Part shown: one piece after another, positions 47,246-57,639 of the stretch
Layout: every line of letters begins with the position of its first letter
Position numbering within the stretch: the first letter of the stretch is position 1
DNA from: Trichobilharzia regenti
Taxonomy: Eukaryota > Platyhelminthes > Trematoda > Strigeidida > Schistosomatidae
Direction of reading: 5' to 3'
Assembly (NCBI GenBank): GCA_944472135.2
Contig: OX235264.1
Span: 122,913,809 to 122,977,808, forward strand
Length of the DNA: 64,000 nucleotides
Notes under the pieces: generated by a model
The model's input: only the letters and a program-made list of their open reading frames with translations
What the model was told of the DNA's origin: nothing
The model's database searches: none
Position numbers and translations under genes: made by a program

Positions 47246-49128
47246 TAATAGATGTCACAATATCAACAATGTGTTACTGAAATCTACTTCGATCTTCCCA
47301 ATTTGCATGAGTATATGTAAATTGAACCGAATTATAGACACACATATGTAAATTATCTGTATAGTACTCAGCTCAATACAGCTAAGGTATCCATCACGAT
47401 TGAAAGAAATTCAGAGAAAAGAAATGAGGATAAGATGGTAAAATATCATGCATTCTCTCAAGACAAGAAGAGAAGACGGAAGCTGAAGATAGGTACTTCT
47501 TTGTCACTGCTGCACATTTTCACTTCTATCGTTTCCAGTCCCAAACCATGTGGCTTCATGGATGTGTGACATGTCTTTTTATGACCATTCTTTCCTTTCT
47601 TCTAATTCAATCTTACTAATATATCATGTTGACGTGGATTCTGACCAGGTAGGCGTAACATTTCATAGCTAGTTGAGGTGATAGTGTGTAACGTCTTCAA
47701 ATCTAAATTTAGCTAATAATCGCCGATATTCTGACCTCACAAATCAAAAGGAATATTCAAAAGTAGACCTGGAGTTTCCCTAGGTCATCTACCTTTTTCG
47801 TGGTTGTTTCTTGCAACACTATTGCACATAATACTTGACCCATAAGGAACAAACTCACAGTTCGTTCTGTTCTACTCTGTATCTTTCGAACAGTAGACGA
47901 TATGAAGAAAGGTGGAGCTGTTTTCATCACATTGACTTCATTCAGCTGCTGACAATACTTGAAGTAATGCAAGCAGTGTAGTCAATTGGTAACTTTGTGA
48001 AGCTTCATCGGTTTAGTGTTTGGTAACGATGTCAAATATGGATTGGTGGCATGGCGTTAAGACGCTCAACTTCCATGAACATTATCCAGGGTTCGATTCC
48101 TGGCCACAGACGTACTCCTTTAACTCGATAAACCAGTAAGAAGACAGGATAACAGGAACGGTTGGGCATGAAGCTAGTGACCCAATCCTGTATAAATAAA
48201 CACTGCTACAGAAACTTCAAGCTTCTAGCTTGAAACATCATGTTTCACTGGAAACGTGAAGGAATCAATAAGCGAAATAGACGTCTCAGGAGACGCATAA
48301 GTTCGATGAATGCTAAAGAGAGACCAACTGTTACAAGATGCAATGCAAGACAAAGTTATTAGTTATTAGATCAGATGAAATCAGATTAAACCATTACAAA
48401 ATACTGAGTAGTAGTAGTAGTTCACACAGCTGTCAGTTAAAATGATTACTAAACAATAAGAGCTAATTAAATGGAATTTAATAAAGTTCACAACTATATT
48501 TATTTATTTTTAAAAGTTAAATAGAAATAACAATAAAGAACCGTTTGTACTACGTGTCAATATCAGTCATTGAACTATAATATTGCGTCAACTATACTCA
48601 GGTGAATCTGTGATTCTTAATAATAATAATAATATGAATACAGATTTGCCTCATTCCAAAACAGTGCTGATGATACACTGTGAAATTTTCACCATTTTTC
48701 ATTCAATTTACTGAACAACAATAACAAGAGAAATTCACTTACAGGGTAGACTTTACGGGAATTCACACCAACAGCATTTTACATAAGTAGATTAAGTAGT
48801 ATGAAAAGGTAGAGAAGAAAAATGATCAGAATAAAAAATTACCATTGTTATTAAATATACAATGTTATAAATTATTTATGTTGGTAATGTCACCATGTAA
48901 CTACAAATGTGAGAGAAGAAATTACAATTTCAGTGCTGATTATACAGAGAAAGCAGCCGGGCGGGCCATCAGAGTATGGCTGATTTATCATAATCAGTAT
49001 ATGATGGCCTAAAATTATTGAGAAACCATAGCCAAACTGCTGTGTAGCTTGTACGTGTGAAAACAAGTGAGTGCAGTCGCAGGTAATATTCTGAAAGTGC
49101 TTAATGTCTTGATGAAAAGTAAGTCGGA
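47246..49128 (+). repeat. Segmental duplication, second copy (other copy 21799-23675)
   Basis: Near-identical to the first copy through the SINE and foldback arm. The 3' end near 49020-49100 continues with a sequence (CTGTGTAGCTTGTACGTGTG) that matches 21140-21160 inverted better than it matches the first copy. Confidence 0.92.
48040..48235 (+). mobile_element. tRNA-derived SINE, second family
   Basis: Same insertion as 22591-22790, copied with the segmental duplication. Boxes and tail are intact to the same degree. Confidence 0.7.
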
Positions 49129-49665
49129 ATAATATTCAAAACTGCAGCAGTGGAAACCAACCTAAAGGAAAGTACACGGAAGTTGTTTTAGTCGAAGTAA
49201 ACTGTTTTCTTGTAGTAGATTTCCCAACCTGAGTGAAGAGTATCTCATGGTGAAGACAAAAATCTGGGATACTTCCTGTAAAAACATTTTCAAACACAAA
49301 GTCGCATGACGCAGCTGTATACAAAGTGATTTTCCATGTTAATTATCGTTTTGGTACTGCAGTTTCTGTGCGTCAGTGTATTAGATGGAAATGCTGAAAA
49401 TTTCACAGTGTATCAAAAGTTCTGTTTTTCATTTATACATAGCTTTTATTTGTGAACCTAAATCAATTCTATCTAATTAGAATTTTTTTTATTAAATAAT
49501 TTGTGACTGACATCTGTATGAGCTGGAACGACTCAACATATTATCTGATCTAATGACTATTAGCTTAGTCTTTCTTGGCTTCTTGTAACAATTGTTCTCT
49601 CTTCACCATTCAACATGTTCATGTGTCTTCTGAGGCGTCTATTAGGATAAAGTATATGGACCAGT
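48290..49665. repeat. Foldback element, both ends present
   Basis: Left arm 48290-48870 (starts ACGTCTCAGGAGACGC), interior 48870-49330, right arm 49340-49665 ending TCTGAGGCGTCTATTAGG, the inverse of the left end. The interior frame that is open at 23428-23688 is broken here by a base loss near 48926. Right arm carries AATGCTGAAAATTTCACAGT. Confidence 0.7.
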
Positions 49666-49669
49666 TCAT

Positions 49670-50820
49670 TTTGGATTTATCCTAATTCTTTTTCCAGGTT
49701 GTCATGGGTGTGGTTTCAACTGGCATGACGTTTCACCAAAAATTATTTGGATCGGATAGAAGAAGAGATGTGGGGCTTTTCCTGCGGATGCAGATTTTCT
49801 GTCCTAGCTTTGCCTCAAGTGGATATATTTGGATTAGAACCAAACGTGATGATATGCATCACAAGTGAATATGGATTATTGAAGCACAACATTAAAGCCT
49901 CTTGGAATTTTAGTAGCATCACGTAAGCTTCGTGAAAGAACGTGGTAATTTTTCATGACTTTGTAACTGTTTTGATAAACAAGAAGTACAGCCATGTACT
50001 TTGTACGGCTGATAATATGTGAATATGGAGAGCTGACGGTACTAGTATTGATCACACTATTGTGGATGTGGTTCGAAATCATCGTGTGCAGATTCTTCTC
50101 ATTGCGTTATACAACCTTCGGTGATTCCGGATCGTGAAACTCATGCATAAAGATGGTCGGGATACAACTGATTGTCACATATCGTTATCGGATACGTTAT
50201 TCAGATGAGTTTGTCACCCCCATAAATGGAATGCAAACTAATTTCACCAAAGTGTTCCGACAGGGCAGAAGAAGACGGTTCAAGCAATGGATGGTCTATA
50301 TAAGCGATGTTACTTTGGCCATCTCGATATGTGTCTGTATTGAAACTATTCTCAAACCCTATTCCATCGTAACTGGGATCCAATTTTGTCTCAGGTCATA
50401 GAAAATGATAATTTATTGTTATTATTTTAGATTTTCCTCCAAAAAAGTATTTTGTTTGTTGGAATTTGATCTTTACTCTCCTCGGTGTGTTTCACGACGA
50501 ATTTCGCCCTCGCATTTCGTCCATATTCGCACACTCACTTCATTTATCGTAAGTAAATGTCACTGGTGTTTCAGTAGTTGAATGCTCGCCACCTAGGAGA
50601 AAGCTGTGGGTGAGATTACAGGCCTTTGCTTCCTGTGAAAATATCATATCCATTGATAGGCACAGGAAAGCTGAAGGTTTTTTCGTCTGGTCATCAATCA
50701 CATTTCACGGAAAGAACATCACCAGAGAAACTTCAAAGAAGTTAAATAATGAATACTTCTGCCTGCCACTAGCTGAACAAGGCTCGATTTTTGCACTGTA
50801 AACCTCAACTCTATTACTTT
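49670..50820 (-). pseudogene. Duplicated block with old Penelope-like sequence (pair of 8160-9330)
   Basis: It aligns with 8160-9330 along its length. The stretch CATAAATGGAATGCAAACTA to GACAGGGCAGAAG resembles the minus-strand Penelope copy at 4685-4735. The frames 49876-50082, 50153-50401 and 50610-50801 are not shared with the partner block and are treated as chance. Confidence 0.55.
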
Positions 50821-50949
50821 GACGGGCATTATCACCAGGACGCAGCAAATGAACTTATGCGATGTGTTGTGGACATCTTTAGCTTAGAACATACATTGAG
50901 AATGGCATTAGTCTGCAGATACTGACTGACAATATATAAAAGTGTTTAT

Positions 50950-51136
50950 TTATTTATTTTGATTACAGCTTGATTCGACACTGTATTTTTAGTATTAGTA
51001 TGGAACTTTCAGCATGGATATCGGTAGCCCAAATTTTGCAGGCCGACCATAGATATCAGGTGTGCGTCGGCAGGGGATCGAATCTCTGACCATGTGCATG
51101 GTCAGCGAGAGTCCTAACCACTGTGCCACCGACGTG
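50950..51136 (-). mobile_element. tRNA-derived SINE, first family
   Basis: Reverse-oriented copy: plus strand shows the tail first (AGCTTGATTCGACACTGT), then GCATGGATATCGGTAGCCCA, the inverted B box GGGGATCGAATCTC and the inverted head CCACTGTGCCACCGACG. Confidence 0.85.
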
Positions 51137-51239
51137 TTGTGGAGTCAGCCACACAGTCCAGTGTATTCATCCAGTGTGAATACTGTCTGTATCCTTTGTC
51201 CATAGGGAACTTGCTAATATTTGAATTACACAGGTTCGA

Positions 51240-51610
51240 TTGGCCTGGTCACGAGCTGACATCAGTTACAGAGGTATAAGAGAAAATACGCCTGCACCAC
51301 TACCGTCGGGACAACATTAGGTCACCGATTATGTTGTCTGTACATTGCGAATTTCCATAAGCTGGAATGGATCTTAGTAGCGTATTTATCTACGAGATCA
51401 TCTTGTTACTCGAAGATCATGTGTACGAATCACGATGAATAATAACTTTACTAAGGCTCACAGCTTGAGACCACCCAGCTACACAGCATGATTTGGTTGT
51501 CCACTTATTCTCCAAGTGGTGTAAGTTGGTCATTGGAATTGTGTATTGTTGCTACTGGAATACAATAGAGGCGAATACTTTAAAGCCCCTCAGTTCTTAT
51601 CGGTTTTGTT
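51240..51610 (+). repeat. Dispersed repeat matching 21345-21730
   Basis: Shares GAGCTGACATCAGTTACAGA and the ACAACATTAGG and AAGCTGGAATGG-type runs with its partner. Confidence 0.65.
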
Positions 51611-51619
51611 ATTTAAACC

Positions 51620-52140
51620 CTCGGTATTGTTTGGTTGGTGATGTCTAGCATCGGAAATATGCATTCGGCGGCGATCCTAGTTGAGACTCACGAAACATGA
51701 ACACGATCACTTTCCAGTGGTGCATTCAACTTACGGGTCTAACATGCAGTTTAATGCTCATCCTCAATCACGGTGTTACAAGGAGTAACAAGTGGTGAAT
51801 GAGTGTGTTTACAGACAACTACAGATAGTAAAGAACAACACCTGAAACGGTGACAACAAAGGCTTTATGGGCGATAAGAATGCCAGCCAAACTGGGAGTT
51901 GATAAAACAGGAAGAGAACTAATCATGGGTCGAGAGCCTTTTGAAGAAATGATGAGAACGAAGACTTTTCCACAGATTTATGCTCTTTCAACGATATGGT
52001 GATCAGAAGGAGCGTGTACAAACACAAGGTGATTTACAAACCACCGCTGATTCCGCCTTACTGACAATTAACATCAAAACCTCAATGCTTCAAAAGGAAG
52101 TTGAGACGCAGAATGCCTGCTGGAACCATGTCTTGAAGGG
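51620..52140. other. No gene seen
   Basis: Part near 51880-52100 resembles 19890-20130 (AACAGGAAGAGAACTAATCAT and GTTGAGACGCAGAATGCCTG). Probably an old repeat. Confidence 0.45.
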
Positions 52141-52152
52141 GCGCAAATATTG

Positions 52153-52360
52153 GCTCAGTCGGTGGCCCAGTGGTTAGGACTCTCGCTGACCATGCACATG
52201 GTCAGATGTTCGATCGCTACCGACGAACATCTGATATCTATGGTCGGCCTGCAAAATTTGGGCTACCGATATACATGCTGAAAGTTCCATACTTGTACCC
52301 AAATTACAGTGTCGAATCAAGCTGTAATCAAAAATAATAAAAAAAATAAAAATAATCATC
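52153..52360 (+). mobile_element. tRNA-derived SINE, first family
   Basis: Head GTCGGTGGCCCAGTGGTTAG, degenerate B box TGTTCGATCGC, body TATCTATGGTCGGCCTGC, tail TGCTGAAAGTTCCATACTTG then an A-rich (AAAATAA)n end. Confidence 0.85.
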
Positions 52361-52539
52361 TGCTTCTGGAAACCTACAGGACGAAGAATAATTTCTCCAG
52401 AGCAGCTTGACACCAACCGCAATTCTAGTTCACCACAAAGAAAGTGAAGGATAAAATTTTGAGTGATGCCTGACCAACAGATATCAGACATCACATGATG
52501 TGATATCATGAATTTCAGTAGAACCGCATTACCAAGGTT

Positions 52540-53720
52540 GAGTGACAAATTCCAACAGTGTTTTGACCACTTCAAAAGACTCTCGAATCGATCATCACCT
52601 GCAAGTCTCCCAGAAATATAACCATCATCAACAGCAAGCACATAACTTTCTTATGTGGTCAGTAATCATCAATCGAAAGCAGATATTCTATGTGAGGTGA
52701 AGCTACTGTAGTCGAGTCGAGAGACTACCAGAGACACATGACAACGGACCAATAGACTGCGGCAGATTTTCTTATGCTATTAATATAAAAGGTTTGGAAA
52801 GTAGGAGAGGTACCTACAGACTGCACGAAAGGCTTCCTTGTCAAGCTGATAAAGTAGAGCGACCTAGGCATCTACAATTACTATCGTGAAATAATGCCCT
52901 TGTCCACACCAAGTTTAATACCAAGTCCCATCATCCTGGAGTGAATGGAAGATGTACTGAATACAGAATCCGTCTTCCGGAACGAGCTTGATAAATGAAA
53001 GACAAATCATGTACTAATCAATTTGCAACTCTACACACCGCCATCATAAAGCAAAGGATAGAATGTGAGTCAAAACTCTACCTCAGCTTCCGTCACTTCG
53101 AAAAAAGCCTTCGACTGACGACGTTGACCAAGAAGTAATTTAAAAATTAATTAAGCACCACGGTGTACCTCAAGTCATTATCAATCTCATCCACTGATCA
53201 AATGACAGTGTTCGGTGTAAGGTTATCCAACATGAACATTTCAGTGAGGCAATTGAAATGAATACAGCAGTAAGAGGTGTCTGTGTGCCTACCATCACTC
53301 ACGATATTCTTAATTGCAGTGTACTGGATTATGCGCCAGGTTGTACACAGGCACTGAAAAGACAAGAATACGCTGCACCGAACTGTGAGAAAGTTCGAGA
53401 TGATTTGAATTTTAGGGCGTATTATTAATGTTTAATGTAACACGAACTGGCTGAAGAGGTAGCGAAGGTATGACTGAAGGTGGACAAAGAGGAATGATGA
53501 AACTACCCACTGCAAAACTCGACGACAATCAACAGAAATGCTTACGACTGGAAGAAATTTGGAAGAAATTAATTACTTTGCTTATTTGACTAAGAGACAT
53601 CGCTTCACTTGAAGGCGGGAAGGATGAAGGTGTCGAAGGCGAATCAAGAAAAACAAGTCACATCTACAACAGTCTGAAAGCAGTTCAAAACCAATAAACA
53701 CTCAAGAAAAATAACGGGAC
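52540..53720 (+). pseudogene. Decayed RTE-clade LINE, pair of 9330-10480
   Basis: Order and content match 9330-10480, for example CTGCACGAAAGGCTTCCTTG and TGTACACAGG(C/G)ACT. It also resembles the clear RTE at 57640. Numerous stops. The match of this block with the one near copy A is a main sign that a fourth myomodulin unit once lay here. Confidence 0.7.
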
Positions 53721-54430
53721 TCGGATTCTAAAAATGTGTTAATTAATTTCTTCAACCCCAATTCAATTTCGATGATATAGATTAATTGTGAGTTAGAGAA
53801 ATCTTCAACGGGGTTCACGGCTGTTCTGAACAGTTCACATGCTCAAACAATTACAGACAGATTCTGAGATACACGGTGGTTGTACCTAATTGTCAAGAAG
53901 CTTCACCGCCTCTTTCAGTTTGACTACATTGACTATATGCAATCTCAGTGATTAAGGACAAAGCTATATGACGTATTCATGAAAGTGGTGGTCTGACAAC
54001 GGTTAGATTTAATCAATTTTGAAAACATCTGCTTCAGCGATGATATTCTCAACTGTGTTGGACTGTATTATGCGTCAGGTTGCCGTGAGCAAGGAGTCAG
54101 TAATACGCTGGATGAAGGTTAAGAAGTCTCTGGAAGATCAAAATATTACCGCAAATATATCTGATGTCACAAAATCTCGAAAATAACAAAACGTGAACGC
54201 ACTTTCTTAGATGTGAATCTACATGAAGCGATACTGACAAGCAGTAAACAGAAACCAGTATACAGAGAATGTGAAAATGTGACACATGTGATCTCATTGA
54301 AGAATCGAGGAGAGATCAATTCAATTACACGATGAGCTGTAGTCGACTCTGCTAATGATATCAATAAAACAGTCAAGAACTACCAGTGAGTCGTCGGCAG
54401 AATTCAAAGAAATCCTGAAGACCAAGGATT
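53720..54430 (-). repeat. Downstream flank of a lost myomodulin unit
   Basis: The segment aligns with 10440-10990 and, inverted, with 26330-26620 downstream of copy B. In unit A this flank leads into the gene on the minus strand. Here the match stops near 54430-54480 and the upstream flank of copy C begins in the opposite direction. No exon 2 or exon 1 sequence is left between. Confidence 0.7.
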
Positions 54431-54918
54431 ACACTTGTATTCTGAGTAAGTAACCTGACTCGTATGCACCCGAACAATTGCCAGTAGACACCTATTATAT
54501 ATGTATGTGCTTTCTACAACAAGCATTCGCTAGACAGATGTCGTGAGACATGTTCACAGTCAATCTGTGTAAACAAATGTTAGATCATCCCACTTCGAAT
54601 GGCGCTGCTCTAATATCAACACACGGAATGAACTAGAGATGCACTGAATGGGAATGGAAATCATCAAAGCACAAGTGATATTGGGATCATCCTCGCTTTG
54701 ATGTCAGCAAGTCAGGTCGTTAGATCACTGCATCAGCCACATGGTGTCATTCTGATTCATGATGCAACCATCTGACCAGTAGTGGTAAGTCGTGTCATTG
54801 CTTTTACAATTGGTGAGAGTTGAGCTAACTTGATTGGTGACTGTGCTCATTGGTTTTACCAGTATACATTTCTTTCAATACGCACACCCAGACATGTGAG
54901 ATATGTCTCGCAGTCTGG

Positions 54919-54970
54919 TGACACGTCAACATGAATGAGTGGGTGGATGAATAACAATCTGGTATAAATA
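54919..54970 (+). promoter_or_regulatory. Core promoter of copy C
   Basis: TGACACGTCA at 54919-54928, TATAAATA at 54963-54970, again 34 bp apart and 60 bp from the ATG line. The sequence between differs at several bases from copies A and B, so the kept spacing and motifs are notable. Confidence 0.7.
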
Positions 54971-55029
54971 CGGAGGAGTGAAGATGGTCGTGTATAACAG
55001 TGTCGCAATCAGTATCCAGAGAACTCAGA

Positions 55030-55309
55030 ATGCAGTCAAAGTCTCAACGATCTAGATTGGTCATCGGTGTCGTCATCTTCGTCATCCAATTGATCACAGT
55101 GTTTGCCGCTGTGGCACACGATGCTCTCCCAGTTAACAAACGTGAGTAATTCCAGAACACCAGAATAAATAAGTTACTAACTGCATAACTAACTAACTAA
55201 CTAACTATTTGTCATATGAATTTGATGTCTGCCAGTTGCTTTCAATACCTTTTTGTTTTGTTTCATTTTACCTCTAGGTCCAATGAGTATGCTTCGATTG
55301 GGCAAATAG
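55030..55309 (+). CDS. Myomodulin-like neuropeptide precursor, copy C
   Basis: Exon 1 is 55030-55141 and exon 2 is 55278-55309, with a 136-bp intron (GTGAGT donor, CCTCTAG acceptor) that contains extra CTAA tandem units. The protein is identical to copy B in all 47 residues: signal peptide to about Ala29, spacer, Lys-Arg, PMSMLRL, Gly-Lys, stop. Three silent differences from copy B and one replaced residue relative to copy A. AATAAA follows at 55401. The intron splits an Arg codon, so neither exon alone looks like a gene to a simple frame search. Function: predicted secreted amidated peptide, equal to gastropod myomodulin A; target (worm or snail tissue) unknown. Confidence 0.9.
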
Positions 55310-56640
55310 CCATCAACGCGGAGAATCGCATCCCTTGTGCTTGTGCTGCATGGAGTACAGTAAATTCAATTATTGATTGTGAACATTTTGTGCAATATGA
55401 AATAAAAATACACATTTTCTTATATTCACCGTCTTCTAAATGTCGATGTGTCTTCACTATTCGTTGGTAGACATTTAGGTGATGTGAGGAGGACAATATG
55501 TGTTATGTCCTCGACTCTCCATGTGCTGTCTCAGCGATAATTGTAATTTGACAATTTGTAGATATATCGTCCTGTCGTGCTGCTTTTAATCGTCATTATA
55601 TCTCAAATCCGTCCCAATTATGTTGCGTTAGTAAGTTTAATGTGAAAGTGAATCGGTGGTCGGAATTTCCACCTTACGCCAAAAATATAATATCATGTAC
55701 GTTTTTGCGTTATTGTTGCACTTAATCGACTGGCCTTTTTGTGTAATGGATGCATTGTCTACTCGACTCTTTAATGAGATCTTAGGCGTCACATATTCAC
55801 AGTCGCTATGCAATGAATTATGTAGACTGCTTGACGACGCTGCGTTCAGTCGTTGTTACCTTTTCATTGTTGTGCATACAATTCATTAAACACATTGATG
55901 CACATGAACGAAATCAATTATCGCTCTGTGGATGACATTTGGCTGAAGCAGGTGTTTTCAAAATTAGTCGCACCTCATCGTATTCTGAACAAAACTATCA
56001 TTATTACGGTATTTATCTTTGTTCGAAATCATTGCATTGGCATAACGCCATTGTAGCCAAGCTGAAAGAGGCTGTTAAGTTTCACAACAATTAGCTACAA
56101 CCAGTTTGTTACTCAGAATCTGTCTGAGATTTACCTGCTTAGAAAAAACATGGAGGACGTGAGAGTACTCTCATTCTCATAGATATTCATTTTGATCTCA
56201 TTTGAAACTAGGCAGAATATCAAAATTAATACTTGTGTTGAAAATCCGAATCAACTTATTTTTGCTGAGATTTCACGCAGCCGAACAGGACGATATATCT
56301 ACGAATTGTTATGTGGATATATGGTCTTTTTGTGCTGAGTGAAATCGTCACCAGATCTCAAATCTCTGGCGATTCTGTTACGTTCGTGAATGTGAAAGAG
56401 AATCTGTGGTTGGAATTTCTGCCTTACGGCATAAGTTTAATCTCATGAAATTTTCTTCGTCATAATTGCAAATCAAAGACTAAAACTTTTCTTTTAGTAG
56501 CAGTAATCACTTCTCTGCTCTTTAATGTGATCTTATGTTACACGTATTCACAGTCACTGTATATTCCGTTGTATAGTCTGCTTGACAAAAGCACATCGTG
56601 TAGATTCTCATCGAAGTTGATGTTTACTTGTTTTTACATT
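55310..56640 (+). repeat. Downstream flank of unit C, partly duplicated
   Basis: It aligns with the copy B flank. A second, looser repeat of the same flank lies at 56240-56640 (CTCTTTAATG(A/T)GATCTTA occurs at both 55766 and 56518), so the flank seems to be present twice in tandem. The frames 55216-55470 and 55656-55889 are not functional readings. Confidence 0.65.
55401..55406 (+). terminator. Polyadenylation signal of copy C
   Basis: AATAAA lies 92 bp after the stop codon. The corresponding positions in A and B read AATAAT. Confidence 0.55.
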
Positions 56641-57520
56641 CGAGACAACGTGTGGCATTTGATATATTGACTGCATGTTATAGATCTTCCAGAGCCTTAT
56701 TATCAGTCATCCAGGGTATCATTGACTCCTCGCTACCAATAGCCTTGCGCATAATAAGGTGCACAACAGCTGACAATGTCACCGTTGATAATATGCACCC
56801 TTGTTTTCCTCATGTATGCAATCTCAACGCCTCGCTGAGTTTTCTTTTTTGGATCAGCCTACACGTAGCATCTTCATATAGCCAGCTGTTTCTCAATGTG
56901 GTTTTTCGGCTAATCCTGCCAGTTGAAGACCATTTCGGAGAAAATGAAGTTGCGTTTGAGGTTTGATTGTCATTCTGTGCTTTGTTCTACGATTAAGATG
57001 CGTGGAGGTGCAATTCTATTAGCACATGATCTGTGCTTCCTAAATCAAGCTTATTACATTCAAGTAGAGTTCCCCATTCATCGTATCTTTTATTCTCTCC
57101 AAGATAATATGAATTATTATGTCATTTGGCGCGATATCCCATGCCAGCTTTTTCGGGAAGAGACCAAAGTCACCTTTTGCTGGTAGCCTTTCCTACAATC
57201 ATTAAGCGACATCCTTTCATTCCATACCTTTTGAAGTAATAGGGTGAACACAACGGTAGCAGTCTCTAGGTCCGTTTTCAGTGTTTCAGTAAGAATGAGG
57301 GTATTCCGTCTCATCCTGCTACATTCCTAGCTGGCTTTCATTATATTGATCGCGTTTGACAATTACCTCTTGTTGAGGATTTGAATTTGTTGTGAGGACT
57401 TTCAGCTTCATTTTGTGGTTAATGGAACTAAATGATGATCTGAACTGATATCTGCTCCTCTTCTGGAATTCGTGCACAGCAGGCAGCCTGAGTCTAATGC
57501 AACATTGAGCTGAAAGATAG
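56640..57520 (-). pseudogene. Decayed RTE-clade LINE, antisense and downstream of copy C
   Basis: It parallels 26640-27270 next to copy B: shared CCA(A/T)GCTGGTT/TTTTTC(G/C)GG(A/G)A and AAAGTCA runs and CACAAC(T/G)GC/GGTAG(T/C)-type blocks. Only scattered minus-strand RTE residues remain. Confidence 0.6.
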
Positions 57521-57639
57521 TTCATATTATTTTCAATGCAATGAAGTTATGATTATATGCTATCAACACTTAGTCTCTACTCTCTACATTTGTTAATACT
57601 CCAATTCCTCCTATCCGCTCCTTCTTTTGCTCCCTACCA

